In this document: piece after piece, positions 7,447-15,703 of the stretch
Position numbering within the stretch: position 1 is the stretch's first letter
Layout: every line of letters begins with the position of its first letter
Assembly (NCBI RefSeq): GCF_003026395.1
Contig: NZ_PYOO01000005.1
Location: 271,459-335,458, forward strand
DNA from: Photobacterium iliopiscarium
Lineage (GTDB): Bacteria > Pseudomonadota > Gammaproteobacteria > Enterobacterales > Vibrionaceae
Direction of reading: 5' to 3'
DNA length: 64,000 nucleotides
Made by a program: the position numbers and the translations under genes
The notes under the pieces: model-generated
Seen by the model: only the letters and a program-made list of their open reading frames with translations
Told to the model about the DNA's origin: nothing
The model's database searches: none

Positions 7447-7514
7447 TCATATGTCTTTCATCTTTCTAAAGGTCACCGTTGTAACCGTCAAGATGTGCAG
7501 ATAGAAAAACGAAT

Positions 7515-7607
7515 TTAATGGCAGTGATATACGCCTGTTTTGTAGTTTGCATGACAACCATTAGAGCTTGTACCACCTGAATGGGCATTCACCATACCAG
7601 ACAACAT
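7515..7607 (-). pseudogene. Remnant of a small Cys/His-rich (GCHxNxKTGxYHCH) protein
   Basis: On the minus strand a 30-codon frame reads MLSGMVNAHSGGTSSNGCHA, continuing NYKTGVYHCH and a stop. The HSGGTxxxGCHxNxKTGxYHCH pattern is a recognisable C-terminal metal-binding-like module found at the end of small secreted or nuclease-associated proteins. Only the C-terminal module is present; the upstream frame closes at about 7640. It is therefore either the tail of a deleted gene or a very small protein. I favour a remnant, given the broken genes around it. Confidence 0.5.
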
Positions 7608-7695
7608 TATTGTATTTTTATGGAATGGCGCAAATTTTCAATCACCAACATAAGTTATTATATTTTCAATAACGGTATAACCTGCGATTGAAAAT

Positions 7696-8130
7696 ATGTC
7701 TGAGAATAATTTAATTTATGTCCTTTATGGTAGTTCAAACACTGGCAAAACCACCTCACTGCGGCTTTTAGCAAAGAAATTAGAGCAAATAACAATACCA
7801 AGTATCACTATTCCAAATAAGGATGATTTTGCTGTAACATTCATTCTAAAGAATAAAAAAATAGGCATTATTACGGGTGGCGATGACCGAGGTGCTATCG
7901 AATCAGGTTTAACACAAATTAATAATAATCGTCGCTGTGATATTATTTTTTGTGCCTCAAGAACTAAAGGTCAAACAACTGATTTCTTAAATGAAACATT
8001 TAAAAAAGAAGAATTACGCTGGATTACAAATATGTACGTCTATGGTAATAATGACGAACAAGCGTTCCTTTGCAATCAATCGGTTTCTGATTTTCTTTAT
8101 AATTCATTGCTATTAGAATTAGCAGTATAA
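7696..8130 (+). CDS. Small P-loop NTPase of unknown function
   Basis: A 144-residue protein with a clear Walker A motif, GSSNTGKTT, at residues 12-20, preceded by a hydrophobic strand (LIYVLY). A possible Walker B-like strand 'CDIIFCASRTKGQT' lies near residue 85. The short length and single domain leave no room for a helicase or transporter module. It contains no signal peptide or membrane segment. It stands alone at the edge of the accessory region, upstream of the thiamin operon, in the same direction. I do not recognise a named family; AAA-like ATP-dependent partner or phage-related function are both possible. Confidence 0.65.
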   Translation: MSENNLIYVLYGSSNTGKTTSLRLLAKKLEQITIPSITIPNKDDFAVTFILKNKKIGIITGGDDRGAIESGLTQINNNRRCDIIFCASRTKGQTTDFLNETFKKEELRWITNMYVYGNNDEQAFLCNQSVSDFLYNSLLLELAV

Positions 8131-8346
8131 CAAATCAAAATAAGCACCGAAAAACTGACACCTATCTCATTTATAAATAGTCAGTATCAGATTCATATAC
8201 CAAAAAACCACTTCAGTTCACAACAATAAAACCTTCACCAATTTAATCTATTATTTATTAACAATCTCGCGTAATGTTTGTAACGTGTTATTTGTTAATA
8301 AAATAGAGTGACAATTAAATTATTCTGAATTAGGATAATTGCCATT

Positions 8347-8430
8347 AGTCGGGGGGCGTTAAGCTGAGATCACCATAACGGTGGGACCCGTTGAACCTGA
8401 ACCAGTTAACACTGGCGGAGGGAACTAACT
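8347..8430 (+). ncRNA. TPP riboswitch (THI element)
   Basis: The leader holds the conserved TPP-aptamer blocks in order: GGGG near 8351, GCTGAGAT at 8363-8370, ACCCGTTGAACCTGA at 8386-8400, CAGTTAACACTGGCG near 8403-8417 and GGAGGGAACTA ending about 8427. It sits about 120 bases ahead of thiD. Thiamin diphosphate binding would switch off the operon. In the expression platform, a CTTCCCCGC stretch near 8502-8510 could pair with the GGGGGGCG at the aptamer's 5' end, suggesting control by alternative pairing. That pairing is inference. Confidence 0.95.
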
Positions 8431-8548
8431 ATCAACGGATTACCAACGTTAATAGATGCAAGCTGAGTCAACTGCATACTCTCATACCGCAGTTTACACT
8501 TCCCCGCTTGATAACTTGTTCCTGATGCTAGCGCGTAAGGAATGAAAT

Positions 8549-9391
8549 ATGTCACACAACCCATCATCGCATCACACAACTACTCCTATTGTATTGACGA
8601 TTGCAGGATCAGACAGTGGCGGCGGTGCAGGCATTCAAGCCGATATTAAAGCCATTTCAGCAACAGGCAGTTATGCTTGCTCGGTGATCACCGCGATTAC
8701 CGCCCAAAATACGCAAGGTGTTAACGGCATATTCGCCATTCCTCTTGATATGGTTGAGCAACAGCTGGACGCCGTATTCAGTGACCTCAATATTCAAGCC
8801 GTTAAAATTGGTATGCTCGCCGACAGTGATATTATTCGACTGGTTGCTGCAAAAATTCGTCATTACCAACCCAAGTTTTTAGTCATTGATCCGGTGATGG
8901 TTGCCACCAGCGGTGATGTGTTATTACAACAACATGCCATTACTACCCTCAAAATAGACTTACTGCCACTGGCTGATATTATTACCCCTAACCTACCAGA
9001 AGCTGCTGCATTAACAGGTTTAGACATTCCACAATCACTGGCTGATATGCAAGCGATGATCAGTGCGTTACGAGATATTAATCCTCATGCAGTGTTACTC
9101 AAAGGTGGGCATTTAGAACAAAGTAGTGATAGCACTGATTTACTCATTCTCGCCACTGATGTTATTGAACTGACAACCCCTCGCATTAACACCAACAACA
9201 CTCACGGCACGGGTTGTACCTTATCTGCGGCTATCGCATCTTATTTAGCTCAAGGCAATGATCTTACAACGGCAACTACCTTGGCTAAACGCTACATTAC
9301 CGCCGCCATAACCGCCGCCGATGAACTCAATGTTGGTCATGGTCACGGCCCTGTGAATCACTTCTTTGCAGGTCATCATCATGTCCGTTGA
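8549..9391 (+). CDS. thiD: Hydroxymethylpyrimidine/phosphomethylpyrimidine kinase
   Basis: A 280-residue ribokinase-like enzyme that phosphorylates hydroxymethylpyrimidine (HMP) to HMP-P and then HMP-PP for thiamin synthesis. Visible family motifs are 'AGSDSGGGAGIQADIKA' near residue 18, 'DPVMVATSG' near residue 115, 'TPNLPEAAALTG' and the anion-hole 'THGTGCTLSAAIAS' near residue 223. It is the first gene after the TPP riboswitch, with AAGGAATGAAAT ahead of the ATG. Length fits ThiD (about 265-280). It overlaps the next gene by about 11 bases. Confidence 0.95.
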   Translation: MSHNPSSHHTTTPIVLTIAGSDSGGGAGIQADIKAISATGSYACSVITAITAQNTQGVNGIFAIPLDMVEQQLDAVFSDLNIQAVKIGMLADSDIIRLVAAKIRHYQPKFLVIDPVMVATSGDVLLQQHAITTLKIDLLPLADIITPNLPEAAALTGLDIPQSLADMQAMISALRDINPHAVLLKGGHLEQSSDSTDLLILATDVIELTTPRINTNNTHGTGCTLSAAIASYLAQGNDLTTATTLAKRYITAAITAADELNVGHGHGPVNHFFAGHHHVR

Positions 9392-10148
9392 TCTGGAAAT
9401 TACCATAACTAATGGCAGTTTACGCTATCACTCCAGCCCCCGTTCAAATACAAATAAGGCGGTAATTGAGAACCTTAATCTGACTATTGCCGCCAATAAA
9501 TGGACTTGTCTGGTGGGTAAAAGTGGTTGTGGTAAAAGCACCCTGATCAAGTTTTTAGCCGGATTACTCAACGAAAGTACCCAATGGCAAGGTCAACTGA
9601 CGATTTCAGACAATCAGCCTTTAACGGGGCGAGTCGCTTATATGGCACAACAAGATCTGTTATTACCTTGGTTAACGGTATTAGACAATGTTTGTATTAG
9701 CAGTAAGTTCGGTCATCACGATTCAATACCCAATTTAAAACAACGGGCAATGACATTATTAGAACACGTTGGTTTAGCAGATAAACACCAGCTATTGCCA
9801 CAACAATTATCAGGCGGTATGCGCCAACGAGTCGCCCTCGCAAGGACGTTATTACAAGACCAGCCGATTGTCTTAATGGATGAACCATTTTCAGCATTGG
9901 ATGCCGTCACTCGCTATCGCCTTCAAGATCTGTTTGTAAAGTTACTCAAGCATAAAACTGTGGTGTTGATTACTCATGATCCTCAAGAAGCGATTCGATT
10001 AAGTGATCAGCTGTATATTTTGCAAGGCGAACCCGCTTTCGCGACGGCATTATCGTTGCCGCCCACATTGCCACCACGGCGATTTGATGCTGAATCAGCC
10101 AGCCACCAGCAACGTATTTTTGACATATTGGCACACGATCATGACTGA
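9381..10148 (+). CDS. thiZ: ABC transporter ATPase for thiamin pyrimidine precursor (ThiZ-like)
   Basis: A 255-residue ABC ATPase with Walker A GKSGCGKST, signature LSGGMRQRV, Walker B 'IVLMDEPFSALD' and the H-loop 'LITHDPQEA'. It powers uptake with the permease and periplasmic protein encoded next. An in-frame TTG at 9366 could extend it by five residues, but the ATG at 9381, overlapping the end of thiD, is the more natural start. The transporter type resembles the nitrate/sulfonate/taurine class. Linkage to thiD, tenA, thiM and thiE and the riboswitch point to a thiamin pyrimidine precursor, probably formylaminopyrimidine, as substrate. Confidence 0.88.
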   Translation: MSVDLEITITNGSLRYHSSPRSNTNKAVIENLNLTIAANKWTCLVGKSGCGKSTLIKFLAGLLNESTQWQGQLTISDNQPLTGRVAYMAQQDLLLPWLTVLDNVCISSKFGHHDSIPNLKQRAMTLLEHVGLADKHQLLPQQLSGGMRQRVALARTLLQDQPIVLMDEPFSALDAVTRYRLQDLFVKLLKHKTVVLITHDPQEAIRLSDQLYILQGEPAFATALSLPPTLPPRRFDAESASHQQRIFDILAHDHD

Positions 10149-10947
10149 TATTACCCGTTTAATCACCACCACATCGCCCCATCAACAACGGCACCCACAG
10201 CGTGAACTTGCGACACCAATACGGTTTCTGATCAGTATTAGTGTGCTACTTGGGTTATGGCAACTGACGGTGGTGGCATTCAACTTACCGAGCTTTATTT
10301 TACCGCCACCGCTTGATGTCGCGCAGCGGTTAATAACACGTTATGACGTATTGCTAAGTAACACTTGGGTCACAGCTCAAGAGATCATCCTTGGGCTAAT
10401 ACTCGGTTTATCATTAGGGCTATTTTTTGCCTTACAAATGCTGTTGTTTAAACCCGTTAAACGATGGTTATTACCATTACTGATTGCCAGTCAAGCCATC
10501 CCTGTATTTGCTATCGCTCCGGTATTAATGCTGTGGTTAGGCTATGGCATTGGTTCTAAAATAGTAATGGCAGCGTTAATTATCTTTTTCCCCGTCACTA
10601 CTTGCTGCTATGACGGCTTACGTAATACCCCCACTGGTTACCTTGAGTTATCCGCCACGATGGGCGCGACCAAATGGCAACAGCTTAAATATATTCGCTT
10701 TCCTGCTGCTTTACCGGCACTAGCTTCTGGCATTCGAGTTGCGGTGGTTATTGCGCCGATTGGTGCTGTCGCTGGCGAATGGGTGGGTGCGAGCAAAGGC
10801 TTAGGTTATTTAATGCTCCAAGCCAATGCACGGATGATGATTGATGAAATGTTTGCCGCGCTGTTTATTTTGTCATTGTTATCGATATCACTGTATTTCA
10901 TTACCGATAAATTATTAAAGCGTTTTATTCCATGGCAACTGTCGTAA
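10141..10947 (+). CDS. thiX: ABC transporter permease for thiamin pyrimidine precursor (ThiX-like)
   Basis: A 268-residue inner-membrane protein of the binding-protein-dependent permease class, with about six hydrophobic segments and the ATPase-coupling loop 'ELSATMGATKWQQLKYIRFPAALP' (EAA motif). The ATG at 10141 overlaps the end of the ATPase gene by eight bases, indicating translational coupling; the frame stays open further upstream, but that part lies inside the ATPase gene and has no family resemblance. It forms the membrane channel of the ThiXYZ-type transporter. Confidence 0.88.
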   Translation: MTDITRLITTTSPHQQRHPQRELATPIRFLISISVLLGLWQLTVVAFNLPSFILPPPLDVAQRLITRYDVLLSNTWVTAQEIILGLILGLSLGLFFALQMLLFKPVKRWLLPLLIASQAIPVFAIAPVLMLWLGYGIGSKIVMAALIIFFPVTTCCYDGLRNTPTGYLELSATMGATKWQQLKYIRFPAALPALASGIRVAVVIAPIGAVAGEWVGASKGLGYLMLQANARMMIDEMFAALFILSLLSISLYFITDKLLKRFIPWQLS

Positions 10948-11003
10948 CAGGCTAATGCTTTACCTAATACCTATTTTTAGACTCACTCTTTAAAGGATCT
11001 ATT

Positions 11004-11966
11004 GTGAAACGTATTTTGTTAATTACTACAACAATGTTGGTGCTGTTTGGCTTCTCAGTCAGTGCAGATGCGACAACCGTCCCCAAAAAGCTCACTAAAA
11101 TAAGCCTAATGCTTGATTGGTTTGTTAACCCTAATCATGGTCCGATTATTATTGCCCAAGAACGGGGGTATTTTAAACAGCATGGAATCGAGGTTGATAT
11201 TCAGCAACCTGCCGATCCATCTTTACCACCTAAATTAGTCGCCGCTAATAAAATCGATCTTGCCGTTTCTTATCAACCTAATTTAACGATTGATGTTGCT
11301 GCTGGCTTACCGTTAATTAAAACCGCAACTCTAATTGCGACACCGCTTAATACATTGATGGTATTAAAGAAAAGTGGCATCACTGATTTATCACAACTGA
11401 AAGGTAAAACCATTGGTATTTCAGTCGCAGGCAATGAAGACGCCACCATTGGCACCATGCTAGCTGATCACGGTGTAAAATTAAGTGATGTCAACATCGT
11501 CAATGTCGGCTGGGCATTATCATCTTCATTAGCATCAGGCAAAGTTGATGCTATTTGGGGAGGATTACGTAACTTTGAAACCAATCAATTAGCACTAGAA
11601 GGCTACCCGACTACATCGTTTTTTCCTGAAGAGAACGGTATTCCTAGTTATGACGAATTGATCTTTGTTGCCAACAGCAAACATTATAACCGCCAAGCTA
11701 TTACCGCTTTTAATGCCGCTATCACTCAAGCGACCACCTATATCATCAATCACCCAGATGCAGCGTGGAAACAGTTTATTCAATACGCGCCCGATACGTT
11801 AGATAACAAGCTTAACCATAATGCATGGAACGATACGTTAACGCGGTTTGCTCTGCGTCCTGCGGCAGTCGATTTTAAACGCTACGATGATTACGCCCAA
11901 TTTCTATTTAAACACCACGTTATAACGCAACTGCCTCAAGCCAAAAATTATATTGGCAGCTTCTAA
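11004..11966 (+). CDS. thiY: Periplasmic thiamin-precursor binding protein (ThiY-like)
   Basis: A 320-residue protein with a signal peptide (hydrophobic segment at residues 4-20, cleavage probably after 'VSADA') and an NMT1/THI5-like binding fold: 'KISLMLDWFVNPNHGPIIIAQERGYFKQHGI' near residue 32. This family includes yeast THI5 and the periplasmic ThiY that binds formylaminopyrimidine. It would capture the pyrimidine in the periplasm and hand it to the adjacent permease. An AAAGGATCT lies before the ATG. Confidence 0.9.
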   Translation: MKRILLITTTMLVLFGFSVSADATTVPKKLTKISLMLDWFVNPNHGPIIIAQERGYFKQHGIEVDIQQPADPSLPPKLVAANKIDLAVSYQPNLTIDVAAGLPLIKTATLIATPLNTLMVLKKSGITDLSQLKGKTIGISVAGNEDATIGTMLADHGVKLSDVNIVNVGWALSSSLASGKVDAIWGGLRNFETNQLALEGYPTTSFFPEENGIPSYDELIFVANSKHYNRQAITAFNAAITQATTYIINHPDAAWKQFIQYAPDTLDNKLNHNAWNDTLTRFALRPAAVDFKRYDDYAQFLFKHHVITQLPQAKNYIGSF

Positions 11967-11977
11967 GGAGAGATCAC

Positions 11978-12676
11978 ATGACATACCAAGATTTAATTGA
12001 TGCTTGCCAACCACAATGGACTACCTATACCCAGCACCCATTTGTGATGCAACTTGGTCAAGGTACACTGCCCCACCATTGTTTTATGCATTATTTAAAG
12101 CAAGATTTTTTATTCTTAAAACAATATGCACGCGCTTATGCGTTAGCGATTTATAAAGCCCGCACCTTAGCCGATATGCGCCGAGCACTACCAAGTGTTG
12201 CCGCTTTATTGGATCATGAAATTGCTCACCATATTGATTACTGTGGTGCTTGGCATTTAACCGAACAAGATATGGAACAAGAGCCAGAAGATGTCGCAAC
12301 AGTCGCTTACACCCGTTATGTATTAGATGCAGGTATGCAAGGGGATATCATTGATTTATATGTTGCCCTTGCGCCGTGTGCGATTGGCTATGCGGAAATT
12401 GGCAACTTACTGGTTAATGATACAAAAACCGTGTTTGACAATAATCCCTACCATAGTTGGATTGCGTTATATAGCGGTGAAGACTACCAACAAGGTGTTG
12501 CCACCGCGACAGTATATTTGAATAACTTACTCGCAGAAATTCCGCTACACAGTCAACGAGGTCAGCAACTGGTTCAAACCTTTAAAGTCGCAACAGAAAT
12601 GGAAATCGCCTTCTGGCAACAAGGGCTCAACGCAGAAGCTATTAACAATAAATCAGGAGCTGTCGACAATGCATAA
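11978..12676 (+). CDS. tenA: Aminopyrimidine aminohydrolase TenA
   Basis: A 232-residue all-helical TenA protein. It hydrolyses aminomethyl-aminopyrimidine, a degradation product of thiamin, to HMP, which ThiD then phosphorylates. The catalytic cysteine is visible in '[12 protein letters not shown]' (Cys134, equivalent to Cys135 of B. subtilis TenA), and the acidic/aromatic pocket motifs '[17 protein letters not shown]' and 'DHEIAHH' are present. A GGAG ribosome site lies ten bases ahead. Its place after the ThiXYZ transporter fits salvage of base-degraded thiamin taken up from the environment. Confidence 0.94.
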   Translation: MTYQDLIDACQPQWTTYTQHPFVMQLGQGTLPHHCFMHYLKQDFLFLKQYARAYALAIYKARTLADMRRALPSVAALLDHEIAHHIDYCGAWHLTEQDMEQEPEDVATVAYTRYVLDAGMQGDIIDLYVALAPCAIGYAEIGNLLVNDTKTVFDNNPYHSWIALYSGEDYQQGVATATVYLNNLLAEIPLHSQRGQQLVQTFKVATEMEIAFWQQGLNAEAINNKSGAVDNA

Positions 12677-13499
12677 TCCATCACAGCAAACGCCTACTTC
12701 AGCCTCTTTGACCGAAAGCATTATCGCGGCACTGGCGCTGGTCAGAGAACAAAAACCATTAGTGGTTAATATCACCAATTATGTAGTAATGAACAATACT
12801 GCTAACGCCTTATTAGCCATTGGCGCGTCACCTATTATGGCGCATTCACGTCAAGAAATGGCTGAGATGATGCACATTGCAGGATCATTAGTGATCAATA
12901 TTGGCACCCTTGATAGCGAATGGATTAAACGGATGCTATTTGCCGTTGAACAAGCGAATGCCAATAACAAACCGATAGTGTTAGATCCTGTCGGCTGTGG
13001 CGCAAGTGTATTACGTACTCAAACTGCTCGCACTCTGGCAGCGAATGCCAATAATCTGATCATTCGTGGTAACGCATCTGAAATCATTGCCCTTGCAGGT
13101 GAAGCCAGCCAAACCAAAGGCGTTGATGCGCTTGATAGCAGTGATACCGCATTAGCCGCCGCACAAGCGTTAGTTGCGCAGTACCACGCCAATGTGGTTA
13201 TCTCTGGTGAAGTTGATTATGTAGTGACAGCGTCACAGACCATCAGCCTTAGCAATGGTCACCACATGATGCCTTATGTCACTGGCATGGGCTGTTCATT
13301 AACCGCATTAACTGGAGCGTTTGCCGCTATTGGTGAAACTTCAGGGCTAGCAGCCACTGCAATCTATGCCATTGCAGGTGAAATTGCCGCAGAACAATCA
13401 GCAGGTCCTGCATCATTACAGCTCAATATTATTGATGGTTTATATCAAATCAGTGCCGAGCAAATTTGTCAGCGACTTAATATGGACGTGGTAGCGTAA
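12669..13499 (+). CDS. thiM: Hydroxyethylthiazole kinase
   Basis: A 276-residue ribokinase-like kinase that phosphorylates the thiazole alcohol for thiamin salvage. Motifs: '[29 protein letters not shown]' near residue 34, 'LDPVGCGAS' near residue 106, '[12 protein letters not shown]' near residue 135, and the catalytic '[17 protein letters not shown]' near residue 204. It overlaps tenA by eight bases and thiE by one (TAATG type), so it is tightly coupled in the operon. With ThiD it provides both halves of thiamin without the de novo pathway. Confidence 0.95.
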   Translation: MHNPSQQTPTSASLTESIIAALALVREQKPLVVNITNYVVMNNTANALLAIGASPIMAHSRQEMAEMMHIAGSLVINIGTLDSEWIKRMLFAVEQANANNKPIVLDPVGCGASVLRTQTARTLAANANNLIIRGNASEIIALAGEASQTKGVDALDSSDTALAAAQALVAQYHANVVISGEVDYVVTASQTISLSNGHHMMPYVTGMGCSLTALTGAFAAIGETSGLAATAIYAIAGEIAAEQSAGPASLQLNIIDGLYQISAEQICQRLNMDVVA

Positions 13500-14155
13500 T
13501 GATAACCAGCAATCACAATCCTTATTTGTTGTATTTAGTCACTGATGATCAGCAAAACCTAACCACCCTTGAACACGTTGTCCGTGAAGCCGTTGCGGGT
13601 GGTGTGACAATGGTGCAAATTCGTGAAAAACACGGTGATGTGCGGGCATTTATTCAGCGCGCTCAAACCGTTAAAGCGATTCTGCAACAGGCTTATGCGG
13701 CAACAGGTCGTCATATCCCTTTAATCATTAATGATCGGGTTGATGTTGCTTTAGCGGTGGATGCTGATGGGGTACATTTAGGCCAAACAGATATGCCTGT
13801 GACACTGGCGCGGCAACTATTGGGAAAAGATAAACTGATTGGGCTGTCAATTGAAACTGAACAGCAACTGTTAGACTGTGCCAGCCAGCCGATTGATTAC
13901 ATTGGACTTAGTGCTATTTTTTCGACAACGACTAAAACCAATCTGATTACTCATTGGGGATTAGACGGTCTACAACGTGCAGCAGCGATCTGTCCATTTC
14001 CGATTGTGGCGATTGGTGGTATTAATCACACCAATTTAACTGAAGTGATGACAGCCGGAGCAGATGGAATTGCGATTGTTTCTGCGATAAGCCATGCCGA
14101 CAATCCTTGCCAAGCGACAGCTGAGATACTGGCAGCAATAAGCTCAAGTAAATAA
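13499..14155 (+). CDS. thiE: Thiamin phosphate synthase
   Basis: A 218-residue TIM-barrel enzyme that joins HMP-PP and thiazole phosphate to give thiamin phosphate. Recognised motifs: 'YLVTDDQQN' at the start, 'GGVTMVQIREK' near residue 36, 'LIINDRVDVALAVDADGVHLGQTDMP' near residues 77-101 and 'PIVAIGGINHTN' near residue 170. It is the last gene of the thi operon; a strong hairpin follows at 14208-14247. Length is typical. Confidence 0.95.
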   Translation: MITSNHNPYLLYLVTDDQQNLTTLEHVVREAVAGGVTMVQIREKHGDVRAFIQRAQTVKAILQQAYAATGRHIPLIINDRVDVALAVDADGVHLGQTDMPVTLARQLLGKDKLIGLSIETEQQLLDCASQPIDYIGLSAIFSTTTKTNLITHWGLDGLQRAAAICPFPIVAIGGINHTNLTEVMTAGADGIAIVSAISHADNPCQATAEILAAISSSK

Positions 14156-14207
14156 ACGATAACAAATAGAACAGTGGTAAATAGAACAGTAACGCGATAA
14201 TACAATC

Positions 14208-14247
14208 AACAATAATCAAGGTAGCTGAATATACCTTGGTTATTGTT
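14208..14247 (+). terminator. Terminator of the thi operon
   Basis: A 16-bp stem with one mismatch pairing: AACAATAATCAAGGTA at 14208-14223 pairs with TACCTTGGTTATTGTT at 14232-14247. No long T run follows on the plus strand, but position and stem length make it the likely operon end. Confidence 0.65.
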
Positions 14248-14299
14248 TGGGGGATTATTAAAATATACTGACTGTGGTTAATCTTATTATAGTGAACTG

Positions 14300-14635
14300 T
14301 TAATCTTGTTGTGCTGAACGTGGCGGCATCGTGGCACGTTCAATACTGCACTCATACGAGCCCATTTCAAATTCACGACAAATCCACGGACGATTTTCAT
14401 AAATCGTACACAACAAAGTATCGCGATCAACCGCTGCACACCAGCCATCATCAAGGCGTAGCATCACTTCACCACCCCACTCGTCAATATCAATGTATTC
14501 TTCAGGTACACCTGTATCTGTAATAATCATTACTTCCAAACGGCAACAACATGCTTGGCACGTACTGCAAGTCATGGTTGGATCGGGTTCGGTGCTTATA
14601 TTGGTTATATCAATGGTCATATCTATCATCGCCAT
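14300..14635 (-). CDS. YkgJ-family cysteine cluster protein
   Basis: A 111-residue protein with the YkgJ-type metal-binding pattern: 'CSTCQACCCRLEV' near residue 22, 'WCAAVD' and 'LLCTIYENRPWICREFEMGSYEC'. The eight or so cysteines are those proposed to bind zinc or an iron-sulfur cluster in this family. No reaction is established. It stands alone, convergent with the thi operon. Several in-frame ATG codons lie in the first six residues, so the exact start is uncertain. Confidence 0.82.
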   Translation of the reverse strand: MAMIDMTIDITNISTEPDPTMTCSTCQACCCRLEVMIITDTGVPEEYIDIDEWGGEVMLRLDDGWCAAVDRDTLLCTIYENRPWICREFEMGSYECSIERATMPPRSAQQD

Positions 14636-14848
14636 GTTTTCTTGCGCGCATAGTACCTCAAACCCACACTAAAGACACTGACATCATCGTCATCCCTCAT
14701 TCCTTATCCTTCATTTATTAAACTCTTCACAATCTTCACACCAGTAATAATATTGATATTAATTTTGTATAGATATTTACGTTCATCACCTAAAAATCCA
14801 TGCTATTGTAATAAAATCAATAACAAAAAATTAACCAAAAGGATGGTT

Positions 14849-15496
14849 ATGCACGATATTACAACAATGACAATCACGGTATTTATGGGTTTCTTTGCTA
14901 TGATGAACCCCATTGCCAATACCGCTGTTTTTGTCGGAATGACGGGTAATCAAACCCCAGAACAACGAAAAAAAACTGCCTACAAAGCCCTTACCGCCGC
15001 TTTTTTTATTATCGCTACCTTCTGTCTTTTAGGTAAAGGGATCTTTGAATTATTCAGTATTACGTTACCTGCACTACGATTATCAGGCGGTATTTTAGTC
15101 TTTTTAGTCGGTTATCATATGTTACAAGGTGATAGCTCAAAACTGCATTCAAATTCTAACGCTGATGATACAAGTGAAGAAAAAGACATTTCTATCTCAC
15201 CACTCGCATTACCAATTCTTGCTGGCCCCGGCACTATTGCGACAGCGATGAACTATTCAGCATCAGGATCATTTCTACACACTATTATCACAATTGTTGC
15301 CTTTGCTACTTTATGTTTAATTACCCTTGTGTGCTTTCTTTATGGCCCTAAATTGGTTGATAAAGTCGGTGAAGCAGGCATTACCATTACCACGCGTTTA
15401 ATGGGATTGATTTTAACGGTTATTGGTATGCAGATGTTAATCCAAGGCGTACATGACGCTTTCTTGTTGTTTGATACTGCCAACTTAGCGAAATAA
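14849..15496 (+). CDS. MarC-family integral membrane protein
   Basis: A 215-residue membrane protein with about six hydrophobic segments and the MarC/UPF0056 signatures 'FFAMMNPIANTAVFVGMT' near residue 15 and 'PLALPILAGPGTIATAM' near residue 115. Physiological function is unknown; the early link to multiple antibiotic resistance is not supported. The start at 14849 is chosen because AGGA lies five bases ahead; an upstream frame to 14753 has no family similarity. A clear terminator follows. Confidence 0.85.
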   Translation: MHDITTMTITVFMGFFAMMNPIANTAVFVGMTGNQTPEQRKKTAYKALTAAFFIIATFCLLGKGIFELFSITLPALRLSGGILVFLVGYHMLQGDSSKLHSNSNADDTSEEKDISISPLALPILAGPGTIATAMNYSASGSFLHTIITIVAFATLCLITLVCFLYGPKLVDKVGEAGITITTRLMGLILTVIGMQMLIQGVHDAFLLFDTANLAK

Positions 15497-15524
15497 TCCA
15501 CTTAAATTCATCCCCCTTCCTCTT

Positions 15525-15568
15525 GATAACAGCCTTAGTCTTTCTTTTTACAAGGCTGTTATCTACTT
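15525..15568 (+). terminator. Terminator after marC-family gene
   Basis: GATAACAGCCTT at 15525-15536 pairs perfectly with AAGGCTGTTATC at 15552-15563, a 12-bp stem, followed by TACTTT. Confidence 0.75.
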
Positions 15569-15584
15569 TGGTTACATTTTAGCC

Positions 15585-15614
15585 TCGACATTTACAAACA
15601 AACCTCTGTATAAT
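15585..15614 (+). promoter_or_regulatory. Sigma-70 promoter of ybiT
   Basis: A TCGACA -35-like box at 15585-15590 and a perfect TATAAT -10 box at 15609-15614, 18 bases apart, about 90 bases before the ybiT start. Confidence 0.65.
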
Positions 15615-15703
15615 GCGCCCCCTTTACATCTATCTCTGTTTTCGTGCATCTTCTTTTGGCTTACTGTCAAAAAATCATCGAATAAAACTGCTAGGAATAC
15701 CTC

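Noticed and set aside
9366..9380. TTG start giving five extra residues to the ABC ATPase
   Set aside because: An ATG at 9381 overlapping the thiD end is a more natural coupled start.
10003..10140. Longer N-terminus of the thiX permease
   Set aside because: This part lies wholly inside the ATPase gene in another frame and has no permease-like sequence; the overlapping ATG at 10141 is standard.
14753..14848. Upstream extension of the MarC-family protein
   Set aside because: The extra 32 residues are unlike the family and include an apparent ribosome site just before 14849.
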